Positions 46,887 through 58,435 of a stretch of 64,000 bases of DNA are shown piece after piece (the first letter of the stretch is position 1; the number at the start of each line of letters is the position of its first letter). This DNA is from Sebastes aleutianus. Lineage: Eukaryota > Chordata > Actinopteri > Perciformes > Sebastidae. A model generated the notes under the pieces. That model was not told the origin of the DNA. It did no database searches and saw only the letters and a program-made list of their open reading frames with translations. The stretch covers positions 20,017,490 through 20,081,489 of the forward strand of contig CAKAKS010000066.1 of assembly GCA_916700875.1 (NCBI GenBank), written 5' to 3'. The position numbers and the translations under genes were made by a program.

Positions 46887-47369
46887 GCATCTCTTCTTTC
46901 ACTGCATTTCTACCACTCCACATCGCACCCCCTCCTGAGAGTGTACACTACCACATACACACATACCAGGAATATTTACTGAGAACCGCAGTCTGAGACA
47001 GAGCGGTCCCTGTGCAGTGAGATCCAAGGTGGGATGATTTTCCTAGTGGGTGGCTGTTCATTTGTATGCTCCTTTCACTGTCCATCACCTCCGCTGCACC
47101 CGTCCACGAAAGCAAACACTCACCCAACACTCATACTGACATTCTTGCATACATATTTCTACCTGTGCATGTGTGTGTTTGTGTGTGTGTGTGTAGTCTT
47201 CTCTATATTGGCCACATGCACTCATTTCATTTATTAATGCTCTGTATCGTCCCAATCAATGGTCGGTGGTGTGATGAAGGTCCTTGCCAGAGGGGAGAGA
47301 GAGAGCGAATGGAAAGTGCTGTGAGATGTGCAGCGCTCACAGAATCATTAAGTCTGAGTTCAGGCCTCT

Positions 47370-47424
<55 letters not shown>

Positions 47425-47574
47425 GTGCTTAACAAGTAATCATTAGCACTAGATATGCAGTGAGGGTGTCAGAGTGTTATCCAGGTATTGTTTGAAGATA
47501 TCTAGCTGTCTACCTTGTAGTGCAGGCTGGAGAAAATCAAAGGCCCAAACATCTAAAGTATCTGTATATGTAAG

Positions 47575-47619
<45 letters not shown>

Positions 47620-48028
47620 ACGCTTGCATGCAGGTGACAAGCCTTCTCCCACCATCCCACTACACAGCAGAGACAGAAATATACGCTCCAGAAAGCTTAC
47701 AGTCAGGGGGGTTGAAACTTTTCCACCACCTCTGTTTTATAATGTAAAACATATGGCAGAGTACAGTTCATTTCAATATTTGATTCAATCTTTGCGTCGT
47801 AAGTACGACAAACCGCTTTGCAATTTTTACGCTGTGCTTAAAAATGAGTGTAGAAATTAATTTGAAATTTAGTAAATATATATATCTTGCAGCAGCTAAA
47901 GCGACGCAGCAATGAAACCGTAGTTTGCACACACACAGTGAATTTGAAACACTTATTTACACAGTACATATTGTGATTTGGGGTTCCTGACTGCTCTGCT
48001 ACACTTTGCCTGCAATGAGTCAGCCACA
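45677..48028. other. Intergenic, no gene
   Basis: (GGA)n-like stretch at 45881-45912; (CA)n/(TG)n at 46088-46112, 46849-46875, 47371-47423 and 47576-47615. No supported exon. Confidence 0.55.
47371..47423. repeat. (TG)n microsatellite
   Basis: Perfect TG repeat of about 53 bp. Confidence 0.96.
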
Positions 48029-48186
48029 AAAGAATAGTTCAACGTTTTGCAGAAAATACACTTTTCTACTTTATTGTTGAGAGTTAGATAAGAAGATCAA
48101 TAACACTCTTATGTTTGAGAGTGACATCAATCTTCTCATCTAAATGTCGGCAAGAAAACAAATATAAATAGTGTTGAATTATTCCT
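48029..48186. mobile_element. Short foldback copy of repeat R
   Basis: GAATAGTTCAACGTTTTGCA ... AGAAGATCAATAACACTC is followed at once by its inverted counterpart (GACATCAATCTTCTCATCTA ... GTTGAATTATTCC). It abuts the next TTAA element. Confidence 0.65.
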
Positions 48187-49501
48187 TTAAAGTCTGGGTA
48201 AAGCAAAAATAAATATGTGTTCTGAGTTTGTCACACAACAGAAAAATGATGTGTTATCAACCATCCAGCCAAATTTGAATGATTAAAAAATTTGGCAAAG
48301 TGTATAGAATTAGATTTTAAAATCATGAAAAAATCTGAAACGCTGAAGGCCCTGAACCACTGATGCTATAGAGAGCCGCCACGCCCCTTCCGGTGGACCC
48401 AAAAAAATATGAATGGTAGTCAACGGAGAGAGATCAATATTTTTTAGATCCCGTTTGAACTGCGCCACGAATTACACATACGATGTTTGTCAATTTAAAA
48501 CATAATTTTTTAAGTCAAGAAAGTTTGTCGTAGTTTTGTCGTAGTATCATTTAATTTTGTGAGAAACCGCTCAGTGAACTACATCGCTCATCTCGAACAA
48601 TATACGTCACCAACACTAGCTAGCTAGTTAACTTAGCTATGAACACGCAGAAATGACTCGTTATCTTACCTGATGTGATTTATCCAGCGACTCCTGGTCT
48701 TTCTTTTATCAGCCGGGAAGAGAAAGAACGAGCAAAACCCGTTGCTGGTGTCAGTACATCCCAGTATGAAGCACACAGGCATCATAGCTTCAGAGAAAGA
48801 GACGTCACTTAGGCGACTTTTGGGTGTGTAGTCTTTCTAATTACGTATTTTCACAGTCTGATACTTCAACAGCTTTACAACAAACTGTGACTTTCTTGAC
48901 TTGTAAAATTATCTTTTAAATTGACAAACATCATATATGTGATTCATGGAGCAATTCAAATGGGATCAAAAAATCTCTCTTCGGGGCGCCTGGGTTAGCT
49001 CAGTTGGTAGAGCAGGCGTCCATGTATTAAGGCTTGGTCCTGACCGCGGCGACCCGGGTTCGAATCCGGCCTGTGGCCCTCTCCGCATCCACTCTCTCTC
49101 TCCCCCCTTTCAAGACTCTATCCACTGTCCTGTCATAAAAATGGAAAATGCCCCCAAAAAAATAACTTTTAAAAAAAAAAAAAAAAAAATCTCTCTCCGT
49201 TGATTACCGTACATATTATTTTCCGAAATAAGGTCCACCGGAAAGGGCGTGACTTAGGCTCTCTATGCGTTAGGGGAGGGGTTATGCTAAGGATGACTCC
49301 AGTGTGTCATCGAGCCATGAGTTCAGGCTGTTTCAGGTCCGCCCAAGAAACACGAAAATGGAGAAAAACAGTTTGAAAGTCTAACTCCACAATTCAGTAC
49401 TACATAGTTCACAGTCTTTTCACATTTTTTCAGCACTTATTTTCTAACATGTATAATGTGTTTAGAAATAAATCTCGGATTTTACTTTACCCAGACTTTA
49501 A
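48187..49501. mobile_element. TTAA-flanked long foldback element, about 1.3 kb, with a SINE inside
   Basis: Both ends read TTAAAGTCTGGGTAAAG inward. Extended internal homology between arms is seen, e.g. CTTCCGGTGGACC at about 48388 against its complement near 49235, and TGTTTGTCAATTTAAAA at 48484 against its complement near 48915. SINE copy 3 interrupts the right arm. No ORF. Confidence 0.8.
48983..49183 (+). mobile_element. tRNA-derived SINE, copy 3
   Basis: Same A box, B box, body and A tail as copy 2. Imperfect target duplication AAAAAATCTCTCT at about 48968-48982 and 49184-49197. Inserted in the right arm of the foldback element. Confidence 0.92.
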
Positions 49502-49504
49502 GAG

Positions 49505-50605
49505 AAACACAACTTTGTCCCTCTCTTCTCACATGAAATGGCTCGATCATATCGAGTTATGTTTCTGTTTTGATGTTCATCCTGGAGCTTGAATTGAGTC
49601 TCAATGTGTCGTGGTGAGCAACAGCTGAACAGCCCTACAGAGACAGCCGGCTGGACGAGTGACCAATGAAGTTCTCCTGGAGGTGGAAGGATTGACCAAT
49701 GAGAGAGCAGGGCTGATTGGAGGTGATTTACGTTCCTGACATCTTTAACCAAATTACCCAGCATCCTTTGCGGTGTGATTACTGTGATGCACAGTCTTGG
49801 TGCTTGTGTGTAAAGTGTGTGTGTGTGTTATTTCACTTCTCCCAAGGCAACAGCTCACGCAGAACTGGAAGACGGATTTGGACACAACAACAATTCAGAT
49901 TAAAAAATCCCAAACAGGAAAAAGAAAACATGTTTTTCAGATTTTCTGTGATAGTGTGAAATCTGCTTTCTCTGGCATTTATCAGTTAGCAATCCCACTG
50001 ACCTGCAGGCGAGGCTTAGACAACATGTTCAGGGTTTTATGAACTAATCTCATTGATCGCTAGCCAACACTGCTGTCAGGACAATCCTGAAGATTTTCAC
50101 ACCATTTGTTTGAATTTATGGGAATCTAATAAGCTAACAAGTGTTACATTTTCTAGTAGTGCAAAACGACTTCACAAAAAATGCATCTGTTTAGCTGACT
50201 CCCCGGTGACTACGATGTCATTTTCACAAAGACTAAACCACTGGCCTAAAGATTTTGAAATAAGCTGAGGGAAGCCTTTCTTCAGATATATGTCATCCGC
50301 AATATGCAACCAAATCACATCAAGCTGACAAGTTACCATTAAAGACAGAATATAGTAGGTACAATGTAGGGAGTCTCTGTGGTTCACTGTGAGACGTCTA
50401 TCTACTGACACCAGCACAGTTTCTATTAGAGCTAACAGGCTCATCTGACTGGAAGTCTGCTTGATCCATCAGTTCATTTCAGCCACTCTGCTCTCTCAGC
50501 CCTGCTCTTAAAGACAGATAGTGGGAGACTGTCTCATTTCACGCTTGCAGGAGTTAATGCTATTAAACTAGACACACAGATACACTCAAATGTGCACGCA
50601 TTCAA

Positions 50606-50637
<32 letters not shown>

Positions 50638-51129
50638 TAGCTGCTATCTGATGGCCTGAACAACGGCAACCTCTGAGATAAAGAGCAGCTTTCCTGTTCC
50701 AGTGATACACGGCCATGTTCAGCCTCTATGGATGATATGTGTGTGTGTGGGTGGGTGGTTGTACCTTTGTGTGTGTGTGTGTGTGTGTGTGTGTGAGTAA
50801 GCATTTGCACCTGTGCTGTGACCAATCCCTCAGTGATCCCATTACAAGGGTCTGACAAGCGATGGTTGTTGTGTGTGTGGGTGTGTGTGTGTGTGTGCGT
50901 GCGTGCGTGTGTGATGGAGAGGATCATCTGTGAACTGCTGTTAGTTAGCAGCATTCTCTATCACTGTGGCATGTTATTATCTGGCTCGCTCCTACGTTAC
51001 ATCACTCATACTTACAAATACACACATTTGCGCAAAAACACACACAAACACGAATTTGTCCTAATACTTTTGTGAGGATGCTCACATTGACTGCATCCAT
51101 TCTTTATTCCACATCACTATACGTAACCT
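49505..51129. other. Intergenic, no gene
   Basis: (CA)n at 50606-50632, (TG)n at 50770-50797 and 50870-50912. No supported exon. Confidence 0.55.
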
Positions 51130-51545
51130 TAAAGGAATAGTTCACCATTTTGGGAAGTATCCTTATTTGCCCTCTTGCCGAGAGTTAGAAGAGAAGATTG
51201 ATATCACTCTTTCATTTGGAGGAAATAGACTGTTAGATTAGCATAGCATAAGAACTAAAAACAAGGGGAAACAGCTACCCTGGCTCTGTCGAAAGCACAT
51301 CTAGAGCTCACTAATAAGCATGTTGTATCTTGTTTGTGTAATCCCTATAAAAACAGAACTGTAAATAGGTCAATTTGCGGTTTTAGGAGGAGTTACGTGC
51401 TTGGACTATTTCTTGGAGTGACTTCCTGGAGTCTCCACTGATTGCCTGGCAACCTCACAGTGATGACGAGACTCAAAGAAGTCGCTGCACCCGACCAAGA
51501 ATTAGTTCCAGCATGTAGCTCCCAGTAAAACCACTAAATGTCTCA
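51130..51545. mobile_element. Copy of repeat family R, internally palindromic
   Basis: Starts AAAGGAATAGTTCACCATTT and includes GAAGATTGATATCACTCT. Its centre around CTTGGACTATTTCTTGG is mirrored by CCAAGAATTAGTTCCAGC at about 51495. Same family as 44491-45676 and 48029-48186. Confidence 0.65.
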
Positions 51546-51549
51546 TCTT

Positions 51550-52470
51550 AAACATAAGCCTAATCAAAACCCTAAACCAAAGTGTTATCCTTAGACAAGC
51601 CATTTAAAGATGTGAGGACTCCAACATCCTCACTTAAAAAAACTTCAACAAACTCAAGAGAAGTGCAAGAAGAATAAACCCACTTTCACACCACCTAATG
51701 AGATTATGTGCTCAGCCAAATAAAAAAAATCTAACTAACCGTTTGAGGGGTTGGGCATGTACCACTGACGCAAAAAGGGAAGTCCAGCTTGCTGGTCATG
51801 CACACACAGATCCCTACAGACATTATATAAGATTCGATGTAAGCACACCACACAATGCATTTATAAATAACAAGCGCACATCATTTTAAACCTTTTTTGA
51901 ATGGCAGTAAAACAGGATCCTATAAGAATGACACGATGTGGCACTGTGTACGCACTCACTATACTGCCAACTAGTCTTTATCTCTATGCAAACCTGCCCT
52001 CCGAGTAACTTGTTATTCCTGTGCAGTGCCAACCTGCCTGCCTAACAGTGGAGCACAATTCAGCCAGTCTAGTCCAGGACCACAGGTCCAGTCAGCTCAG
52101 ACCGAGAGGTTGTTAAACGATACCCCACGGACTGAATTGCATCCACATGAATTGCAAGTGCAAAACACAAACACTGTGATAAATATTCAATAAACCATGG
52201 AGTTAAAGCCAAAGGTGCAAATATTGAATAAACTGATCTGTGTCCATACAATGTATTAGTACATAAATGTGTGTATTTAACTCACAGAGGTTATCTTTAT
52301 ATCTGATATGTGGATCGCTTACAATGCACATTTATTACAAAGTTACACAGTCTCTGTATAGAATTTAGCAGTAAAAGCTGAGCTGTAAAATTCCCCGTAG
52401 AGCTAAAACTTTAGAAAGAGAGAACATGAACAAGAACATTTAAAGAGCTAATTGAGGGAAATAGTCGTTT

Positions 52471-52518
<48 letters not shown>

Positions 52519-55500
52519 CGGCTTTATCAGCTGGGTTTGCAAACAGGTTATGCCATCCCTCCTCATATTTCTCCTCAGGCCCCCGGTTTACTCGCTGCTT
52601 GTGCCGGCACCTGAGAGCCGATTATTGTTTAGGAGACTTGCAGCAGAACAGGCAGAGTAAGTAGATCTCTCCTCTGCTCTAATCTAATCAAATTTGATGT
52701 TTCCAAACACACAGCAGCTGGCTAAAGGCACAGCGATGATACCCAAGGAACAAAGCCCACGCTTGTTGTTGGAGACCGACCTAAGCTTCTCCAATTCCTG
52801 TCTCAATTTAGCATTCTCTCCCTGAAGCTTAACGCTGGAAAACAACAAGAAAGCAATTTAACAGGCTGACACTGTGAGTGTGTGCTTAGGTGTGTATGTG
52901 TGTATTACCTTCAAAATTGTTCATGCCTGTTTGTGGAGCAGACATCCTCTGTGGACTGATGGGGGCAAGTCTCCCGTGATTCCACGTTCACTCTGCAGCA
53001 ACACAGTAAAGGAAATTCAAACGCCAAGAGATGGCACTTACAAACCCTTTAAAAACAGCTTGGAAAATCTTTCTCCAACTTTTTACAAAGATGCATTACA
53101 TGTTCAAATGTGCATTGTATTTGTAAAGTAGCTACATAGATGTTTGGAGTCAATATAGGATTGGGTAGAGGTAGATATGCTACCACTTTTAAGCTTGTAT
53201 GCATTATTAAAACCTCATAAGCAGTTTCTTTTTTCATGTGAGTGAAATAATAGGGGGAAGGGCTGATAGCTTTGATACCCTATGTGTACATCAAATGTAG
53301 AGATCAGTTCACTTTAGTCAGTACTGCAAAGGTCCTTTCATCACTTTGACCTATCCAGCTCTCACTTTCATCTTATGCTAACGAGGGGCTCATTAATTTC
53401 TAATCAAAGGATCCCGATTTACTGCAGGTCCATTGAGGATATTCAGCCTCCATACACAGAAAATGGATGGGGGTCATCATTTTAAACAATACATCTGAAG
53501 ACCACTGGGCATACATGAGCGCTCATATAAACACACAAGGTGAAGGTGAAGCTGTCTCACAACATTATGGCCACTTTTTAATCAGATTATGTATAATCAG
53601 ATTATGTATTAGTATTGGATTCTCTACGGCCGAGACTGGGGCGGAGAGAAAAAGATGGAATGGTATGAAGACTGAAAAGAGAGCTGCTTTGTGTTGAAGC
53701 ATGGCAAAAAGTTCCCTCACACACATCTGGAAAGAAGACACTATCTCACTGTGTGTTAGTGAGTGTGTGTGTGTATGTATGTGTGTGCTTATGTGTGCAC
53801 GCGCATGCAGGAATGGCCGTTCCGCCACGTTCCAGATAATTCCACACACAGGCGGGTCCACACTCTCTGCCTCTAGCTCCACTAACACACCATCGGTCAC
53901 TCTGCTCTGTGCTTGTGTGTAACTGTCCAGACTCAGTGAAACCGATGGCTGCGCCTGTCTGTCATAGGCTGTTTAACAAGAAATTCTGCCTCGAGACTCT
54001 CAATCTGCTGCTGCTGAGAGCCAGAGGAGCGGACCACAAGTTTTATCAGTAAAAAACACATTCAGCCTATCAGCGGAATCAATCCCATCTCCACAGTCAC
54101 CTCTCTCTACTTCTTCAAAGCATAACCTACCAGGGCTGGTCTGCTGAATTGATTGCATTTATTAAAAAGATAAATTAAACGATATCAGCAGCATGTACCA
54201 GAGTCAACTTCCAACATCACGTTTCGTGTGTCAAGACATTCAGCTGAATAACATCTATGATATTTTTCAGAATGTGTGACAGGACAACATGGTGAAATAA
54301 CAAACCCAGTGGTTCAGTTAACACTCATCCTGTAATCACAGGCCTGACCCTGTTACAAACAAACAGTGTCTGTCTGATATCACAAAGACACTTCAGTACA
54401 AACAAAAGGCCAGGTGCATATACAGGAGGAAATTATTCTGTTTCAATTCTTGACTTAAACCAGAGACAACAAAGGTCTACATGAGACAAAAGACAGCAGT
54501 TTGGCAGCTGCAGTCATCCACTTGTGTCACAGTGCCATCTAGCTTCTAAATGAAAAATTGCAAAAACATTTTCTGCAGTCAATTAATTGATAACAAACAC
54601 TTAATATTTTGTTTTTAAACTATAAATTTGAAATATACAAAAATTCTAACTTAATGTAATTAAATAGGGTGACATACTGCATCAAAGCTCATTTGGGAGA
54701 ATCCTGCAAAGGGCCGTGTTGTTCCCTACAATATTAAACGTTTCGATATTTAATTATACAGTGGGATGGAAATCTATAGAATACATTCTACAGCAATATC
54801 CCTGTAATACATACTAACTGATTATAAACTTCTAATGTTAATTTTTTGTAGAGGATGTGTTAGAAACTGCTCCTTCAACTATGTGGTCATTTTTGGCTAG
54901 TTTGTAGTGTTGTTGTTTTATTAGAATGCATTACATTATAATGTGTCCCTGTTATTCTGTCCACTACTTGTGTATAAAGTGGGGTACGGATGCATATTTT
55001 ACCACCCAAGACACACCTGCTGGAGCTGCTAATGCACGCAGCACACCGTATATAGTGACACAAGTTAACAGGCTGGAGCCCCGAGTGGTCATAGGCACAG
55101 AAAACAACCATGACGCAGAGCCGAGAGTGTGAATAACTGTTTGAAACAAACATTCATGAGACCTGCAGAGCACTTACAGACACTGAGTGACTCACACAGA
55201 GCTCATTGTCTCACTCCTGCATGCTCTCTGCACACTTGTCCATTTGTCACGGGTAATAAACTTACAATGTTTCGGAGTAAATTGATTACTAATAAAGGAG
55301 CCAATTCAACTGGAGGATCTACAGTAATATAACACAAAGGTCAGTAAAACACCTCTGCTTAATTTTGTACACACACACACAGAGTATGGCTGGCCTCTCT
55401 TTGGACACAGGCACTTGCTGAACCGCAGAATGTTAAATAAACCAGTGGAGGAATTCCACTGAGTCAACACAGCCTGCAAGTGTGTGTGTGCGTGTGTGTG

Positions 55501-55730
55501 TGTGTGTCTGGGAGCAGAACAGAGTGGTGTCTGTCACAGGGCAGTCCTGAGTAAACACACCTACACACCCACACACACTCTCTCTCACTCTGTTTAGAGC
55601 CTACCTGCCCACGAAATGCACAGAATCCAGCTGCTATGGCAACAGAAACTTGCTGTTAAATCTCTGTTAAACACCTTCTCACTCACACTCACACACACAC
55701 CTGACCTTTGGGATGATGCAGTGTTTCCTG
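51550..55730. other. Intergenic, no gene
   Basis: A (TG)n tract at 52471-52516 and several short CA/TG runs. No transposon with clear ends and no exon. Confidence 0.55.
52471..52516. repeat. (TG)n microsatellite
   Basis: TG repeat of about 46 bp. Confidence 0.95.
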
Positions 55731-55764
55731 TAGCATCACTTTCGCTATATTTCTCTTATTTAAT

Positions 55765-56015
55765 GATACAATATGATGTACTTTATTGTCCCTGAGGGAG
55801 AAACTCGTCTTGGACTCACAGCACTGCTGATCCATCATGACGAAAAAAACACAACAAAACTACACACAACAAAGCCAATAGATCGACCAACCATTGAATA
55901 AATAATACCAACACATTCACAATAAATAACAACTTTAGAACATACTCAAACATCCACACAACACCCCCGAATATTGCACACACCCTATACACTCCACAAC
56001 TCATTTGCATCCATA
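55765..56015 (-). mobile_element. LINE 3'-end remnant
   Basis: On the minus strand GCTGTGAGTCCAAGACGAGT ... GGGACAATAAAGTACATC is the familiar 3' tail of a fish non-LTR retrotransposon; family not assigned. Confidence 0.5.
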
Positions 56016-56019
56016 AGAT

Positions 56020-56990
56020 TTTTTCTCAGCAGATACTTTGACTTGACATAGTAGGAAAAACACAGGTGCCACTTATAACATTAACAATGGCTCTGTTCTA
56101 TTCAAGTGAGCCAGTAAGCCATGACAGCAAGTCAGCATGCACAATAGGAGTCTGAAACTAATGCAGCTACTCACTGTTCCTTTTATCATTTACACCAGTG
56201 CTTTTTGTCAAAAAGTCTTATGTAACAAAGGCCTATTTTCAATGCCATACACCCACACAGGTGTTTTCAGTTAACCTGGCTGATTAGACCTCTGCAAAGG
56301 TTGATGTTGGCTGAAGCTATGCAGGGAACTATGCAGGGAACCCACCTAATGTCACCAAAACCTATGCACTACACATAAAAAGTGTTATGAAGAGAGTAAG
56401 GTACCCACAGATGTCAGTCAAGCACAGTTTGTACAGGCCAGCACCGCACTGGGAAGATGTCTAATCAGTCAACAAGTGAAGACACCTGTGTAATGCAATG
56501 AGTAGGGGCTTTAATATTTGACTGTAGTTGTGTCTCAGTTCCATACTACAGTAATGCTAAGAAGGTTTTGAATATGTAGTGTTTTCACATTAAAATTAAG
56601 TTTAAACTAAAAACACTTGATTTTTGTGAGGGATGTTGATTAACACTAACGCACTAACACTAAAATTAAATGTAATATAAATGTAATAAATTGCTGGTGA
56701 TGCTACAGAACTACTCTGGAAGCTGGAAAACAGAATAAAAATAATATTACTGTAAATCTCTTGGTAGTGGCATATTTACCTAAGGCACGGTTTGACTAGC
56801 ATCTATCAGTGCACATGTTGTATTGTATTGTAGTCGTGTTAGTACACAATGGTAAAGTAAGTGGATTTTCTTGTACATACAGTAGGCTAATTAGTTTGTA
56901 GAATGAAAGTGTCAGACAGCACAATTAAACCGTATTCACAGCAGACAGACTTGTCATAGCAGGAAAAGCACAGGTGCATCTAGAAACATT
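56020..56990. other. Intergenic with a diverged pair of about 60-bp repeats
   Basis: 56028-56090 and 56938-56990 share the sequence around CATAG(T/C)AGGAAAA(A/G)CACAGGTG. Otherwise unremarkable. Confidence 0.45.
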
Positions 56991-57010
56991 AATGATGACT
57001 CGAGCAATTA

Positions 57011-57752
57011 CCCCGGCCAAACTGAACCAACCCAGACACTTGTACTAAATGTTTAGAAGGAAGGTGTACTCTGTTTCACTGTGTATGGGACTGTCCGAAG
57101 TTAAATAAAATACTGGGAAACAATTGTTCAGAATATATCTGAGATTGTTGGAGTGAAGGTGCCTCACCAAGCAAAGATATGTATACTAGGTATATATCCA
57201 GATAACTTTATCGTTAGCTCAAAACAGTTAATTTTAATTAACTTTGGACTCCTGCAGGCCAGGAGAATGATAGCTCTGTCTTGGAGAAAAATGGATTTAC
57301 CTTCGATACATGTATGGGTGAGGGAAATGGCATCTTGTGTTGTACTGGAGAGACTTACATACATAACCAGAGGAAAAGCAGCAGAATTTCAAAATGTTTG
57401 GAAACCTTTGTTGGAGTTTCTTGGACGACAAGGGGCACAGTCAAATTGAAACTGCTTGTTGTGTGTTGCTGAGTGCTGTTGTTGAAATTGTTGTGTGTTG
57501 TTGTGTTTTTTTTTTCTTCTTCTTTGAGGTATTTATTTATTTTGTCTTATCTTTTATTTTATTTGTTTTCTTTGTTAGATATGTGAAATACATGAAATGT
57601 CATGTCTCTCTTTCTTTGAAATTGTGACTAAACATTTCATTGTATAATTTAATTATTAATATTGTTAGTCTGTCTGTATGTGTGTATATATGTATATATG
57701 TTTATATGTAAAATTCAATAAAAAATATTGTTTAAAAAAAAAAAGAAAAAAA
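57011..57752 (+). mobile_element. 5'-truncated L1-like LINE, 742 bp
   Basis: Encodes the degraded C-terminus of an L1-type ORF2 (LFHCVWDCP, then after a one-base frameshift ISEIVGVKVPHQAKICILGI and ALSWRKMDLPSIHVWVREMA), ending with AATAAA at about 57718 and an A-rich tail. Target duplication GATGACT(C/A)GAGCAATTA at 56994-57010 and 57753-57769. Confidence 0.88.
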
Positions 57753-57876
57753 GATGACTAGAGCAATTAATACAATGCAGCAATTGATCATGTGATTGGT
57801 CACACCTGTGTATGTCAAGAAAAACTCTCAAGTTAATTTCCCTATCTACCGCTAGGTGGTAGTAAATAACCCTCTA

Positions 57877-57880
<4 letters not shown>

Positions 57881-57914
<34 letters not shown>
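57881..57914. repeat. (AT)n microsatellite
   Basis: Perfect AT repeat. Confidence 0.95.
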
Positions 57915-57917
<3 letters not shown>

Positions 57918-57944
57918 ATTAATGCTATGTGTGTCGTTTTATTA

Positions 57945-58060
57945 TCTTCTTCTTCTTCTTCTTTGGTGTTTATTGGCGGTTGGCAAACCAGCTTATAGGT
58001 GCTTTACCGCCACCTACTGGACTGGAGTGTGGAGCAGTAGATTGGCAGGGGAAAAAAAAA
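57945..58060. repeat. Dispersed teleost repeat with (TTC)n head
   Basis: (TTC)n then GGTGTTTATTGGCGGTTGGC and ACCGCCACCTACTGGACTGG, a phrase I recall from many fish genomes. It is followed by (AAT)n at 58100-58136. Confidence 0.5.
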
Positions 58061-58104
58061 TAATAATTAAAAAAAATAACAATAAAATTAATTTAATAAT
58101 TATT

Positions 58105-58137
<33 letters not shown>

Positions 58138-58277
58138 TAAATTATCTCCATTATTCCTGTTGCCCTTAAGTAATTAATTAGAAGATTGTGTGTTGTTTTA
58201 TTATTCCATGCCTACGCTCAAATAAACAAATCATGTGTGTTGTTTTCAAGGTAGCCTACCGTGCGTCAACCACAAGA

Positions 58278-58331
58278 TGACGTCGTACGTAAAGCGGAAG
58301 TGACGTTTCTCCCGTTTCCTGAACTTCCGCC
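58278..58331 (+). promoter_or_regulatory. RIOK2 core promoter: CRE and ETS motifs
   Basis: TGACGTCG (CRE-like) at 58278-58285, GCGGAAGTGACG (ETS plus CRE half-site) at 58294-58305 and an inverted ETS site GAACTTCCGCC at 58321-58331, about 105-160 bp before the ATG. TATA-less ETS/CRE promoters are typical of ribosome-biogenesis housekeeping genes. Confidence 0.65.
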
Positions 58332-58435
58332 TTACATGTGTTTACTAAAACATGTGGACGACTGAGTCTAAGAAGAACTAAGACAATATAGTAACACTAA
58401 ACATTAACGTTAGCTGCTGGTTACCCGGTTGAAAC

